This document shows, piece by piece, positions 1 through 8,265 of a stretch of 64,000 nucleotides of DNA. Below the pieces are notes generated by a model, which saw nothing but the letters and a program-made list of their open reading frames with translations, searched no databases and was not told where the DNA came from. The stretch comes from Bog-756 sp963824645. Its GTDB lineage: Bacteria; Actinomycetota; Acidimicrobiia; Acidimicrobiales; RAAP-2. Position 1 is the stretch's first letter, and each line of letters opens with the position of its first letter. Where the stretch lies: NCBI GenBank assembly GCA_963824645.1, contig CAWGQC010000005.1:186001-250000 (forward strand), written 5' to 3'. A program made the position numbers and the translations under genes.

Positions 1-51
1 CAAAGGGGCGGGCCGCGCCGCCTGAGAGCTGGCGGCACTACGGTCAAGAAC

Positions 52-894
52 ATGTCGTCCGTCGTTGACCGCCTGGGCTACCCGCCCGATGCCAAGTTAC
101 TGATTCTCAACTGCGCCGATCTGGGTCTCTGTCATGCCGCCACTGTGGGCGTCTACGAGGCACTACGCGAGGGAATAGGCACCAGCGCCTCGTTGATTGT
201 CCCTGCGCCATGGTCACGAGAATCGGCTTCACGATTTCGAGGAGAGGATGTCGGCGTTCAACTGACGCTCAATGCCGAGCTCGATCGCTATCGATGGGGG
301 CCGATCACGCAGGCCCCGTCTCTGCTGGACGGTGATGGCGGGTTCCCCCGAACGGTGGACGACCTGTGGGATCACGCCGATGTGGACGAGGTGCGCAGAG
401 AATGCCGGGCCCAAATTGAACGAGCCGTGCTGTGGGGATTCGATATCAGCTATCTCAATACCCATCTCGACGCCCTCGTCATGCGGCCCGAATTCTTCGA
501 CGTCTATCTCGAGCTGGCCGTCGATTTCGGACTCCCCCTCCGCCTCCTCGGGGCCGAAGCAGAACCCAACGTGGGATTTCCCCTTCGTCAACTGGCGGCC
601 GATGAAGGGGTTCTCTTTGCCGACCGCTTTGCCACACTGCCGGCCCGGGTCACCCGGCAATCCTTCGTCGACCTGTTTGGAGGACTGGAACCGGGCGTTA
701 CTGAACTGACACTCCGTCCGGCCATCGACACACCGGAGTTACGGGCCATCGCGACGGACTGGCGAGAGCGGGTGGGTGACCACATCCTTTTGGTAGCCGA
801 TCGCGGTTTCGGACAACTCATCGCCGAAGCAGGAGTCACTCTGATCGGTTATCGACAGTTGCGCGACGCCATGCGGGGCAGCCGGTCGGAATGA
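52..894 (+). CDS. ChbG/YdjC-family carbohydrate deacetylase-like protein
   Basis: This 280-residue protein resembles the YdjC/ChbG/HpnK family of metal-dependent deacetylases that remove acetyl groups from N-acetylated sugars. The N-terminal segment NCADLGLCHAA (residues 20-30) matches the family's NADDLG-type metal motif, and NTHLD (136-140) followed by ALVMRPEFF matches the second conserved block. The first Asp of the usual Asp-Asp pair appears replaced by Ala, so activity or metal binding may differ from characterised members. There is no signal peptide, so it is probably cytoplasmic. It stands alone, with about 300 bases before the next gene, so its substrate cannot be inferred. The start is the first ATG of the frame; the upstream 51 bases hold no recognisable gene. 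Confidence 0.75.
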   Translation: MSSVVDRLGYPPDAKLLILNCADLGLCHAATVGVYEALREGIGTSASLIVPAPWSRESASRFRGEDVGVQLTLNAELDRYRWGPITQAPSLLDGDGGFPRTVDDLWDHADVDEVRRECRAQIERAVLWGFDISYLNTHLDALVMRPEFFDVYLELAVDFGLPLRLLGAEAEPNVGFPLRQLAADEGVLFADRFATLPARVTRQSFVDLFGGLEPGVTELTLRPAIDTPELRAIATDWRERVGDHILLVADRGFGQLIAEAGVTLIGYRQLRDAMRGSRSE

Positions 895-1205
895 CACCGA
901 GCCATGGCCTGAGGTAACCCATCGAGGATGACCCGATCCTCTGATCCGGTACCCGCCGGTCCACCGACCCGGCAGCGGTCGGGCCGGGACGGGTGGTTGG
1001 AAGCGGACGTCTCGGCGCCTCCCGGGCCTCCCGCCCTCCCGGGCCTCAGCCTGAGGACGCCGGTCGAAGTACCGGGCGGAGGTGCCTGGTTGGGGTTCGA
1101 ACCGGTCGGAGCTGGGATGGTCGGTACGATCCGCAGGCGCCCCGACCGAAATCGGGAAACAGTCCCCAGCCCAGGTGTCACCCCCGTTATCCTGAGGGAT
1201 CACCG
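895..1205. other. Intergenic region, no gene recognised
   Basis: About 310 bases of very GC-rich sequence separate the deacetylase from the next gene. It contains a direct duplication of CCTCCCGGGCCTC-like sequence near 1019-1046 and the palindrome GGCCTCAGCCTGAGG just after it. Open frames here have no recognisable protein features. The region presumably holds the promoter of the membrane-protein gene, but no clear -35/-10 pair can be picked out. Confidence 0.4.
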
Positions 1206-2135
1206 ATGGGAGATGCAGTGGCCGACCCCGATGATCCGAACCTGAGCGGCGCCGGCATTGTCGATCTGTCGACCCGCCCGGTGGATACCGGGCCACCGGC
1301 TGGACTCAGCCCTCCGGATTCCGAGATTTCGGACTTTCCTCACCGCCTCGCTGACGGCGGTGACACCGGAGCAGACCTACTTCCGCCCGTAGCTCCCCAA
1401 GCCACGCTCGGGTCTCTTGGCTTGGACGACGAGAGACCGGAAGACAATGGCGCCTCTCCAATCCAGAGTGCCACCAGTGATCCTCTGGTGCTCGAAGGCC
1501 TGCTGTTGCTGGACCTGGAGGGAAACGAACCGATCGGCATCGACACCCTCACGTTCACCGATGACGGTATAGGCGTCACCCGATCCCGCGGCGACATCAC
1601 CCGAGTTCTTCCCTGGTCCTCAGTCGTCTCTCACGTCGTCGAGGCGTGGAGCGGGGGGATCGCACCAGAATGGTGGGTCGACCCGGAGCTCAACCGCAGT
1701 GATCCGGGTGACCGAGACCTGAGTTCGATCACGGACCCTGGTGCAACCAATCGACCGCTGCCGCATATCGAAGCAGGAGCGCTCATCGGAATCCAGACTT
1801 CTTCGGGCACCTACCGATTTCTACTGCCGGGCGGGAACGCTCCCCAGCTGTCACGCACGATCAACGCCCTGGTCGTCAAGCACCACGGAACGGCGGGAGC
1901 GTCCTCGGTGACGCGAGTCGTGGCCTGGGGGGAGGACATCGAACGTCGCAGTGTGAAACGCAAGCCGAAGAGAGAGATCGGCTGGCGCAAGATCCAACCG
2001 TTTTTGGTCGTCCTTCTCATTTTGTTTCTGGCCACGGCCGTCACCCTCATCCTCCTGCAAAGCGCAGGTACGGTGCACCTGCCCTATCTGGGTGGCAATG
2101 GCACCGGAACCCTGGGACCGCTCAGAACTCCGTAA
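1206..2135 (+). CDS. Hypothetical protein with one C-terminal membrane segment
   Basis: I do not recognise this 309-residue protein. The N-terminal third is Pro/Asp/Gly-rich and probably disordered. A central folded part runs from about GLLLLDLEGNEPIGIDTLTF through a Trp-containing stretch to a short domain beginning ALIGIQTSSGTYRFLLPGG, which has the beta-rich look of a PH-like or small beta-barrel fold. A basic segment RRSVKRKPKREIGWRK then precedes one hydrophobic helix (about residues 263-285) and a short Gly-rich tail. The arrangement suggests a cytoplasmic sensor-like domain tethered by a C-terminal anchor. The frame opens upstream, but the ATG at 1206 is preceded by GAGGGA, so I use it. 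Its 3' end overlaps the convergent SCP2 gene by 14 bases. Confidence 0.6.
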   Translation: MGDAVADPDDPNLSGAGIVDLSTRPVDTGPPAGLSPPDSEISDFPHRLADGGDTGADLLPPVAPQATLGSLGLDDERPEDNGASPIQSATSDPLVLEGLLLLDLEGNEPIGIDTLTFTDDGIGVTRSRGDITRVLPWSSVVSHVVEAWSGGIAPEWWVDPELNRSDPGDRDLSSITDPGATNRPLPHIEAGALIGIQTSSGTYRFLLPGGNAPQLSRTINALVVKHHGTAGASSVTRVVAWGEDIERRSVKRKPKREIGWRKIQPFLVVLLILFLATAVTLILLQSAGTVHLPYLGGNGTGTLGPLRTP

Positions 2136-2508
2136 CTTCCGCAATTTTCTGGCCCAGCAGCTGATACTCGGGCGTGTTCATGGCTGTGAGCAGGGTAATC
2201 ATCGCACCCATCGATCCGCCGACTTTCAACCGCCCCTGCATGAAGGCGACACTGGGATTGAGATCGCCCCGGCCGATGGAGGAGGCATCCTTCCAGCTCA
2301 GGGTCAGAGTGATATCGGGACCGTCGATCTTGCCCGATGCGCCTGTCTCCAGGTGGCCCTCGTTGATCGCCCAGTAGCAGGCGACATCGCCGTCGGGACC
2401 ACCGGTGATCTCGGCCTGGATGCGAGCCGACAAGCCGGAAAACGGGGCTTCTTCGGCCACCAGCGCCCGCGTCTGATCGAACCACTCGGGGGACAACCAT
2501 CTGGTCAT
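2122..2508 (-). CDS. SCP2 sterol-binding domain protein
   Basis: A 128-residue protein with the shape of a stand-alone SCP2 (sterol carrier protein 2) domain: alternating beta strands such as DVACYWAINEGHLETG and PDITLTLSWKDASSI, followed by AFMQGRLKVGGSMGAMITL, matching the conserved A-x-x-x-G-K/R-L-x-x-x-G-D/G helix region. SCP2 domains bind lipids or acyl-CoAs in a hydrophobic tunnel. In actinobacteria many accompany lipid or sterol catabolism, consistent with the P450s, enoyl-CoA hydratase and CoA transferase elsewhere in the window. Start is an ATG. It converges with the upstream membrane-protein gene and overlaps its last 14 bases. The ligand cannot be predicted. Confidence 0.75.
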   Translation of the reverse strand: MTRWLSPEWFDQTRALVAEEAPFSGLSARIQAEITGGPDGDVACYWAINEGHLETGASGKIDGPDITLTLSWKDASSIGRGDLNPSVAFMQGRLKVGGSMGAMITLLTAMNTPEYQLLGQKIAEVTEF

Positions 2509-2620
2509 GGAACACCCAACTGGCCGTCTCTGAACCTGTTGCTCACGAAACCCATGTGTCCTCGACGCTCCGATGCTATCGGTGCCACTGCGCTACCGGC
2601 AGCAGTGATCGAACCGCCGG

Positions 2621-3532
2621 TCAACGCCGTGGTCGCACGCCGGCGAAAAGATCGGACTCCCCGGTCTGCTCATCCGACCCGTTCACACCCACCGAACCGC
2701 CCGCAATCAGTGATGGCGGGACAACGCGGGCCAAGCGGTAGTCATCGAAAGGGTGAATCGAGCGCATGACCTCGGGCGGGAGCCCGAACCAGAAAGGCGA
2801 CTTCGGATCGACCTGGGTGGCGTGGGCCAATAGGGCCTCGCGTCGGACATCGGCAAAATCGGAAATGTCGATGGAAGTGGTGACCGGCTCAGGAGGCACC
2901 GCATCCCACCGCGTGCGCCATCCCTCATCGAACGGGGATTCGAGCCCCAGCTCCAGGAACTTCTCGTGCACCTGCCGAAAGCGGGCCACCGAGAAGACCG
3001 TGTAGTACAGCTTGCTCACCTGCCATGCCGGGCCGAGCCCGGGATAAAGAGCGGCATCGGCGGCGGCGGCGAACGCCGCGAGCCCGATTTCGTGGACACG
3101 TAGATGGTCCGGGTGGGGATAGCCAGATTGCTCATCGCCGTAGATCACCATGACCTGCGGTCGAGTGCGGCGCACCACCTCGACCAAGCGCCCGACGGCC
3201 TCATCGTGCGGCGCCCGGGCGAAGCTGAGGGGATTGGCGTTGGCTTCTGAGTCGGGCATGCCCGAATCGCGGTATCCGAGCATGACCACCTCGTCGTAGC
3301 CGATAATCTCGGCTGCCTGCGCCAGTTCCTGGCGACGCAATTCGGCGATGCGGGAGTGGACCTCGGGCGTATCGAGGGCCGGGTTCAGGACCTCTCCCTC
3401 CTCGCCCCCGGTACAGCAGACCAGCACCGTATGGATGCCCTCAGCATGGTAGAGGGCCACGGTGCCGGCCCCCTTGGAGGACTCATCATCGGGGTGGGCA
3501 TGAACGGTCAAAAGGCATAGCTGATCAGGCAC
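2621..3532 (-). CDS. mca: Mycothiol S-conjugate amidase-type deacetylase (PIG-L/LmbE family)
   Basis: This 303-residue protein has the PIG-L/LmbE zinc hydrolase signature AHPDDES at residues 12-18 and a second metal-binding motif YPHPDH at 137-142. Mca cleaves mycothiol-toxin conjugates to release a mercapturate for export, while its paralogue MshB deacetylates GlcNAc-inositol in mycothiol synthesis. The length (near 300) and the GYPHPDHLRVHE context resemble Mca more than MshB, but the two are hard to separate by eye. Either assignment implies mycothiol, a thiol restricted to actinobacteria. Start is GTG; an in-frame GTG two codons upstream is possible. It is divergent from pspA, sharing a 67-base spacer. 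Confidence 0.72.
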   Translation of the reverse strand: MPDQLCLLTVHAHPDDESSKGAGTVALYHAEGIHTVLVCCTGGEEGEVLNPALDTPEVHSRIAELRRQELAQAAEIIGYDEVVMLGYRDSGMPDSEANANPLSFARAPHDEAVGRLVEVVRRTRPQVMVIYGDEQSGYPHPDHLRVHEIGLAAFAAAADAALYPGLGPAWQVSKLYYTVFSVARFRQVHEKFLELGLESPFDEGWRTRWDAVPPEPVTTSIDISDFADVRREALLAHATQVDPKSPFWFGLPPEVMRSIHPFDDYRLARVVPPSLIAGGSVGVNGSDEQTGESDLFAGVRPRR

Positions 3533-3599
3533 ACGATCACGCTACTGGGCACAGAGGCCCTAAGCTTCAAAGGGCACCGTTGAGGAAGGATCCATCAGC

Positions 3600-4385
3600 A
3601 TGAGCGTGATGAAACGCCTGTCGGGAATAGTCCAGGCCAAGACCAACAAACTGCTGGACAAAGCCGAGGATCCACGGGAGTCCCTCGACCTGTCCTACCA
3701 AAAGCAGCTGGAAAGCCTCCAAAAGGTGCGGCGGAGCGTCGCTGACGTGACCACAGCCAAGAAGCGGATCGAGCTGCAGGCGTCTCAGCTCCAGAAGAAT
3801 GCCGACAAGCTGCAGCAGCAGGCCAGGGCGGCTCTGACCCAGGGGAACGAAGACCTGGCCCGAGAGGCCCTCGGTCGCCGTGAAGCCCTGGCCGACCAGC
3901 TCAGCGATCTTCAGACCCAGCATGAGCAGGTCGCCGATCAGGAACAGAAACTGATCGCTACTGCCCAGAAACTGCAGTCCCAGGTGGACGCCTTCCGTAC
4001 CAAGAAGGAGACGATGAAGGCCACCTATACGGCGGCCGAGGCCCAGACCAAGATAGGCGAGGCCGTCTCTGGCATATCCGAGTCGATGAGCGACGCCGGC
4101 ATGTCCATGCAGAGGGCCCAGGACAAGATCGACGGGATGCAGGCCCGGGCCGGTGCCATGGACGAGTTGCTGGCCTCCGGGGCCCTCACCGACCTGACCA
4201 ACCCTGTGGATGACATTCAGGCGCAGCTGAACCAAGCTTCGACAACCTCGGCCGTTGACGCTCAGCTCGCCGCCCTCAAGGCCGAAGTCAGCGGTGGAGC
4301 GCTACCCGCCGCCGAAGAGGAGCCAGCCGAGCTGGAGCCGGCCGAGCTGGTGGAGCCGGCCGACCACGAGGAGAAATCGTCGTGA
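3600..4385 (+). CDS. pspA: PspA/IM30-family membrane-stress protein
   Basis: A 261-residue, almost wholly helical, charged protein with the classic PspA/IM30/Vipp1 N-terminus (MSVMKRLSGIVQAKTNKLLD, then EDPRESLDLSYQKQLESLQK) and long coiled coils rich in Gln, Lys and Glu up to about residue 200. PspA assembles on the inner membrane face to limit proton leakage under envelope stress. The C-terminal tail from about 230 is an acidic, repetitive PAELEPAELVEPA segment, longer than in E. coli PspA. A strong ribosome site, GAGGAAGGA, lies about ten bases before the ATG at 3600. It is the first gene of a tight four-gene operon and overlaps the next gene (GTGA). Confidence 0.9.
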   Translation: MSVMKRLSGIVQAKTNKLLDKAEDPRESLDLSYQKQLESLQKVRRSVADVTTAKKRIELQASQLQKNADKLQQQARAALTQGNEDLAREALGRREALADQLSDLQTQHEQVADQEQKLIATAQKLQSQVDAFRTKKETMKATYTAAEAQTKIGEAVSGISESMSDAGMSMQRAQDKIDGMQARAGAMDELLASGALTDLTNPVDDIQAQLNQASTTSAVDAQLAALKAEVSGGALPAAEEEPAELEPAELVEPADHEEKSS

Positions 4386-4672
4386 TCGTCCGCATTCTCG
4401 GCGAGGCCCAGTACGAGATACCCGACAGCGAGCGGGACGCCCTCGGGTCGCTGGACGCCGCCGTGGCCAAGGCCGTCGACAACGAGGACTCGGACGCCTT
4501 CACTCAGGCTCTGGCCGAGCTCACCTCCGCCGTGCGTCGGCTCGGGACCCCTCTGGCCGACGACGACTTCGCTCCCTCCGACCTGGTGGTGCCCTTCCCG
4601 GACGCCACCCTCCAGGAGACGAAGGTTTTGCTCACCGATCCCGCCAACGGCTCGGGGACCGAAGAACGCTGA
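4382..4672 (+). CDS. pspAA: PspA-associated protein PspAA
   Basis: This 96-residue protein matches the small PspAA partner found after PspA in actinobacteria and archaea: MIVRILGEAQYEIPD at the start, an acidic helical middle, and a DDDFAPSDLVVPFPDATL segment near the end. It has no membrane segment or enzyme motif; a role in modulating PspA assembly is inferred from conserved linkage. It starts with GTG overlapping the pspA stop (GTGA), so translation is probably coupled. The htpX gene follows 10 bases later. Confidence 0.85.
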   Translation: MIVRILGEAQYEIPDSERDALGSLDAAVAKAVDNEDSDAFTQALAELTSAVRRLGTPLADDDFAPSDLVVPFPDATLQETKVLLTDPANGSGTEER

Positions 4673-4682
4673 GGTCGATCCC

Positions 4683-5618
4683 GTGAGTACCGCACGCAAT
4701 ATTCCTTCTGATCGTGGACTGACCGTCCGGATGTTCGCCACCGGTCTGATGATCGTGATCCTCTATGCAGCCGTCATCGGCCTGCTCATCGCCTTCGGGA
4801 TCTCCTACGCGGTCGTCCTGGTGTTTGCCGCCATCATCCTCTTTGTTCAGTACTGGTTCTCGGACAAGATCGCCTTGTTCGGCATGGGCGGTCACATCGT
4901 GACCCCGGAACAGGCACCCCAGCTGCACGGCGTCGTCGACCGGCTCTGTGCGTTGGCCGATATGAAGAAGCCACGGGTCGCCATTGCCGACACCGATGTA
5001 CCGAATGCCTTCGCCACCGGCAGGAGCCCGAACAGCGCCGTGGTCTGCGCCACATCGGGGCTGATGCGCAGATTGGATGAATCCGAGCTCGAAGCCGTGC
5101 TCTCACACGAACTCTCACATGTTGCCCATCGGGACGTCGCGGTCATGACCATCGCCAGCTTCTTGGGGATGGTTGCCGGCATGATCACCCGCATCATGCT
5201 GTGGACGGGACTGATCGGAGGGTTCGGCGGCAACCGCGGGAACAACCAGGGTGGGAACGACAACGCCGCGCTGGTCGAGCTGGCTGTGCTGGCGGTCTCC
5301 ATCGTCGTCTACGCCATCAGCTTCCTGCTCACGATGGCGCTCTCGCGTTACCGCGAGCTGGCCGCCGATCGCTCGGGGGCACTTCTTACCGGACGACCGT
5401 CGGCGCTGGCCTCAGCGCTGGTCAAGGTGACCGGCGAGATGTCGCGGATTCCTACCCGCGATCTACGTGCCTCGGAGAGCTTCAATGCCTTCTACTTCAC
5501 TCCCGCCATCGCCAAAAGTGGAGTAAGTCTTTCGACCCTCTTCTCCACCCATCCCCCACTCGAGAAGCGGCTCGCTCAGCTGGCCAGCATCGAGGCCGAA
5601 CTGGGTCGTCCCTCGTGA
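4683..5618 (+). CDS. htpX: Membrane zinc metalloprotease HtpX (M48)
   Basis: HtpX is a membrane-bound protease that degrades misfolded membrane proteins. The 311-residue sequence shows two N-terminal membrane helices (about 18-40 and 42-57), the zinc motif HELSH at 142-146, two more hydrophobic helices around 152-172 and 195-225, and the downstream zinc ligand region RYRELAADRSGA. It ends with the family signature THPPLEKRLAQL. The start is GTG, ten bases after pspAA. Position inside the Psp cassette suggests it acts with PspA during membrane stress. A Gly/Asn-rich loop (GGFGGNRGNNQGGNDN) between helices is unremarkable for actinobacterial members. Confidence 0.92.
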   Translation: MSTARNIPSDRGLTVRMFATGLMIVILYAAVIGLLIAFGISYAVVLVFAAIILFVQYWFSDKIALFGMGGHIVTPEQAPQLHGVVDRLCALADMKKPRVAIADTDVPNAFATGRSPNSAVVCATSGLMRRLDESELEAVLSHELSHVAHRDVAVMTIASFLGMVAGMITRIMLWTGLIGGFGGNRGNNQGGNDNAALVELAVLAVSIVVYAISFLLTMALSRYRELAADRSGALLTGRPSALASALVKVTGEMSRIPTRDLRASESFNAFYFTPAIAKSGVSLSTLFSTHPPLEKRLAQLASIEAELGRPS

Positions 5619-5673
5619 GTCGCACTCTGGAGCGCTTTGATGACAACGCCGGTGCGTCGGCCACAACCCACTG

Positions 5674-6387
5674 ATGGGATTACTCAACACTCTGCTCGGG
5701 CGGACGAAGCCGGTCCAATCCGATCTCGATGCGCTCTTCGCGCTGCCCTCTGCCTCGATCACCCTGCAAAGCGCGGCGGGGATGACCTGTTCCGGCCACG
5801 CCGGCGTGTGCTTCAAGCCTCCCACCGGACAGGGATTCGAGGAGATGCAGGCAGAGGTGGTCAAACTCCTGTCGATGGACGGAACCGACGGTTTCCGGAA
5901 GGCCGAGGATGCTTACGGCTATCACTGGCTGGTCATCGACGACAGCGACATCGAAGAGCTGGTCACCCGCATCCATCTGGTCAACTCCTCGCTGGCTGAC
6001 GCAGGATGGGGGCCTCAACTCTTGTGCTCCGTCTTCGGCATAGCTGAACTGCCCGACGCCGATGAGCCGCCGGAACTGACGGAATCTCTCGGGGCGCCTC
6101 AGCCGGCCGGCGGAGCGGGGAACGACCAGTCTCCGGCCGCTACACCTCTTGGCGAGGCGGCCGATGCCATGCCGGAGCCAACAGCCGGGCCCGGGCGGGT
6201 GATCCCGTCGACGGCCTACTTGGTCTACCTGTTCAAACGGGGCTCGTTCTATCCGTTCGCACCCCAAGGACACGAAAAACGGGATACGGAAAAAGAATTC
6301 AGGCTGAGAAGCCTGGTGGCTGACGACCTGAAAGTCGAGCCCGACCTCGACAGATGGTTCCCTCTGTGGGACCTTCCCGTCAGCTGA
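5674..6387 (+). CDS. pspAB: PspA-associated protein PspAB
   Basis: A 237-residue soluble protein with the PspAB signature: N-terminal MGLLNTLLGRTKPVQSDLDA, a central fold with DGFRKAEDAYGYHWLVIDD, and C-terminal YLVYLFKRGSFYPFAP with RWFPLWDLP at the end. PspAB is conserved next to PspA, PspAA and HtpX in actinobacteria; its biochemical role is unknown. Residues about 130-175 form a Pro/Ala/Gly-rich insertion that splits the two conserved halves and looks like a disordered linker. It is the last gene of the cassette, 55 bases after htpX, followed by several small hairpins before a convergent gene. Confidence 0.85.
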   Translation: MGLLNTLLGRTKPVQSDLDALFALPSASITLQSAAGMTCSGHAGVCFKPPTGQGFEEMQAEVVKLLSMDGTDGFRKAEDAYGYHWLVIDDSDIEELVTRIHLVNSSLADAGWGPQLLCSVFGIAELPDADEPPELTESLGAPQPAGGAGNDQSPAATPLGEAADAMPEPTAGPGRVIPSTAYLVYLFKRGSFYPFAPQGHEKRDTEKEFRLRSLVADDLKVEPDLDRWFPLWDLPVS

Positions 6388-6420
6388 GATTGCCGCCCCG
6401 TGTGAGTTCCGGGGTAGGAG

Positions 6421-6471
6421 CCAGAACCTTTCTGGGGCAGGACCACCGGTAAGAGGTCAGACTTCCCTGAC
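6421..6471. terminator. Candidate terminator hairpins between convergent genes
   Basis: Two short stem-loops lie between the convergent pspAB and pterin dehydratase genes: CCAGAA/TTCTGG with a 3-base loop (6421-6435) and GTCAG/CTGAC with a 6-base loop (6456-6471). A weaker CCCCG/CGGGG stem sits at 6396-6414. There is no T-tract, so termination is only inferred from position. Confidence 0.35.
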
Positions 6472-6484
6472 GCCCGCGGTCTGA

Positions 6485-6793
6485 TCAGTCAACTGCCGGA
6501 TGAGCAACCAGGTTATCGATGGCCCGAGCCAGATCGATGTCGAGCTGGGTAATTCCGCCTGAGTCGTGGGTGACCAGAGCCAAGGTGACCCGGCTGTAGC
6601 GAATGTCGATATCGGGATGATGATTGTGGGCCTCGGCCAGTTCCCCGACTCCGTTCACGAAGGACAACGCCTCCGTGAATCCACCCCATTCGAAGATCCG
6701 GACGAGCCGTCCACCGATCAACTCCCAGCTCGGATCGTCCGTTTGGCCCAGGGCAGCGCGGATAGCGTCATCCGTCAGCAGGGGTTGCTTCAC
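6485..6793 (-). CDS. Pterin-4-alpha-carbinolamine dehydratase
   Basis: This 102-residue protein matches the PCD/DCoH fold, which dehydrates 4a-hydroxytetrahydropterin to recycle the cofactor of aromatic amino acid hydroxylases. The active-site signature EAHNHHPDIDIRYSRV at about residues 53-68 carries the catalytic His pair and the H-x-P motif, and is followed by the expected V-x-x-x-T-H-D-S-x-G-I-T segment. Full length for the family (about 95-105). Start is GTG. No hydroxylase partner is nearby; many bacterial homologues have no known partner and may serve other pterins. It converges with the Psp cassette, and its upstream P450 neighbour is on the same strand 67 bases away. Confidence 0.88.
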   Translation of the reverse strand: MKQPLLTDDAIRAALGQTDDPSWELIGGRLVRIFEWGGFTEALSFVNGVGELAEAHNHHPDIDIRYSRVTLALVTHDSGGITQLDIDLARAIDNLVAHPAVD

Positions 6794-6860
6794 GACAACG
6801 CCCGCCGGACAGGTCCCCGGCTTTGTTTACACCCACGGAAAAATCGGCCACAACCCATGT

Positions 6861-8072
6861 CTAGGCCGAAGCTCCGACGCGTGCCGTGGGCGAAAAGACC
6901 ACCGGCATCGTCTCGTAGCCCGAGACGAAATTGGCCGCTCGCTTGGGAGGCTCAGCGGCCACGGCCAACCTGATGTCCGGAAGCCGATCCAGCAAACGAT
7001 CGAACATTACGCTGAGCTCCATCCGAGCGAGCCTGTTCCCCAGGCAGAAGTGGGCCCCGAATCCGAAGGCCATGTGGTCGTTCGGAGTCCGGGTGATGTC
7101 GAATTCCTCGGGCCGGTCGAACACCCGTTCATCCCGATTGGCGGACGGGTAGAGCAACAGGAGCTTCTCCCCTTGGTGCAGGGTCTCCCCCCCGAACTCG
7201 ACGTCACGGGTCATTTGTCTGGCCATGTTCTTGATCGGTGACACCCAACGGAGCATCTCTTCGATGGCCTTGGCCATCAGGCTCCGGTCGCCGGCCAGCA
7301 TCTGCAGTTGGTCGGGATGACGGAGGAGTTCGTACATCCCGCCGCTGATGACGTGTCGGGTCGTCTCATCGCCCCCGATCAGGATGAGCAGCGACTCGTA
7401 AATGATCGAATTTTCATCGAGACGATCTCCCTCGATCTCGGCGTGCACCAGAGTGCCGATGAGGTCGTCGGACTGGCTGTCACGCCGCCGCTGCTCGGCG
7501 ACGGCCAGTATGTACTCTGCATACTCCGCCGCAGCGAGAGCGGCCGTATCCATGGCTCCCGGGTCCGGTGATCCCAGCGCCTTCAACATGTCGTCGGACC
7601 ACCGCAACAGATCGTCCCGATCCTCAGGTGCGACTCCGAGCATGTTGCCGATGACGATCATGGGAAGCGGTGCGGCAATATCCCGCACAAAGTCGGCCGA
7701 GCCCTCCTCACAGACCCGATCGATGATGGCATCACAGATCAAGCGGATTCCTTCTTCACTCTCACGGATCCGCCGCGGGGTGAATCCCTCGCTGACCAGG
7801 CGACGTCGGCGCACGTGCTCTGGTGCGTCGGTGTCGATCATCATCGGGAGGGCGTCACTGTCAGGACGAATGCCACCGGCGTTGGAGAAGGTGTCGGGAT
7901 CCTTGGAAATCTCCTTGATGTCCGCATAGCGGGTGATTCCCCAGATACCGGACGACTCGTCGTAATAGGCGGGCGCATGATCGCGCATCCACGCAAAGGC
8001 CGGAAACGGATCGCCTCCGTAGAACATGCCGTCGGTGAGGCCTATGGCCAGCTGGTCGGGTGCGGTGGTCAT
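6861..8072 (-). CDS. Cytochrome P450
   Basis: A 403-residue bacterial class I P450. Visible motifs in order are the I-helix oxygen-binding segment GGDETTRH, the K-helix ExxR (EEMLR), and the haem-ligand loop FGFGAHFCLGNRLARME with the cysteine thiolate ligand. It would hydroxylate a hydrophobic substrate using ferredoxin-borne electrons; no ferredoxin gene is adjacent. The open frame continues 53 codons upstream, but the ATG at 8072 follows GAGGATACGAG and gives the usual N-terminus ending in DPFPAFAWMRDHAP. It lies downstream of a second P450 on the same strand, and the two may be co-transcribed. Substrate class (sterol, fatty acid, terpene) cannot be read from the sequence. Confidence 0.93.
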   Translation of the reverse strand: MTTAPDQLAIGLTDGMFYGGDPFPAFAWMRDHAPAYYDESSGIWGITRYADIKEISKDPDTFSNAGGIRPDSDALPMMIDTDAPEHVRRRRLVSEGFTPRRIRESEEGIRLICDAIIDRVCEEGSADFVRDIAAPLPMIVIGNMLGVAPEDRDDLLRWSDDMLKALGSPDPGAMDTAALAAAEYAEYILAVAEQRRRDSQSDDLIGTLVHAEIEGDRLDENSIIYESLLILIGGDETTRHVISGGMYELLRHPDQLQMLAGDRSLMAKAIEEMLRWVSPIKNMARQMTRDVEFGGETLHQGEKLLLLYPSANRDERVFDRPEEFDITRTPNDHMAFGFGAHFCLGNRLARMELSVMFDRLLDRLPDIRLAVAAEPPKRAANFVSGYETMPVVFSPTARVGASA

Positions 8073-8265
8073 CTCGTATCCTCGAGGGTCGGCGGCCGCA
8101 TCGTCCCCGGGCGCCGTTCTCAGCTTGACGGGTTCGCCACGTTCGACTGCGGTCGGCTGCTGGGTTGTGGTCGGAGTATACGGCCCTGAGGGTCGACCAA
8201 TGGGAAACGTCGGCCAGCATCGAAGCCTCATCGGGGGCGGATTTCACCGTCGGACGGTGGCCGGC

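Noticed and set aside
1094..1103. GGTTCGAACC, like a tRNA T-loop
   Set aside because: No acceptor stem, anticodon arm or CCA-like context could be folded around it.
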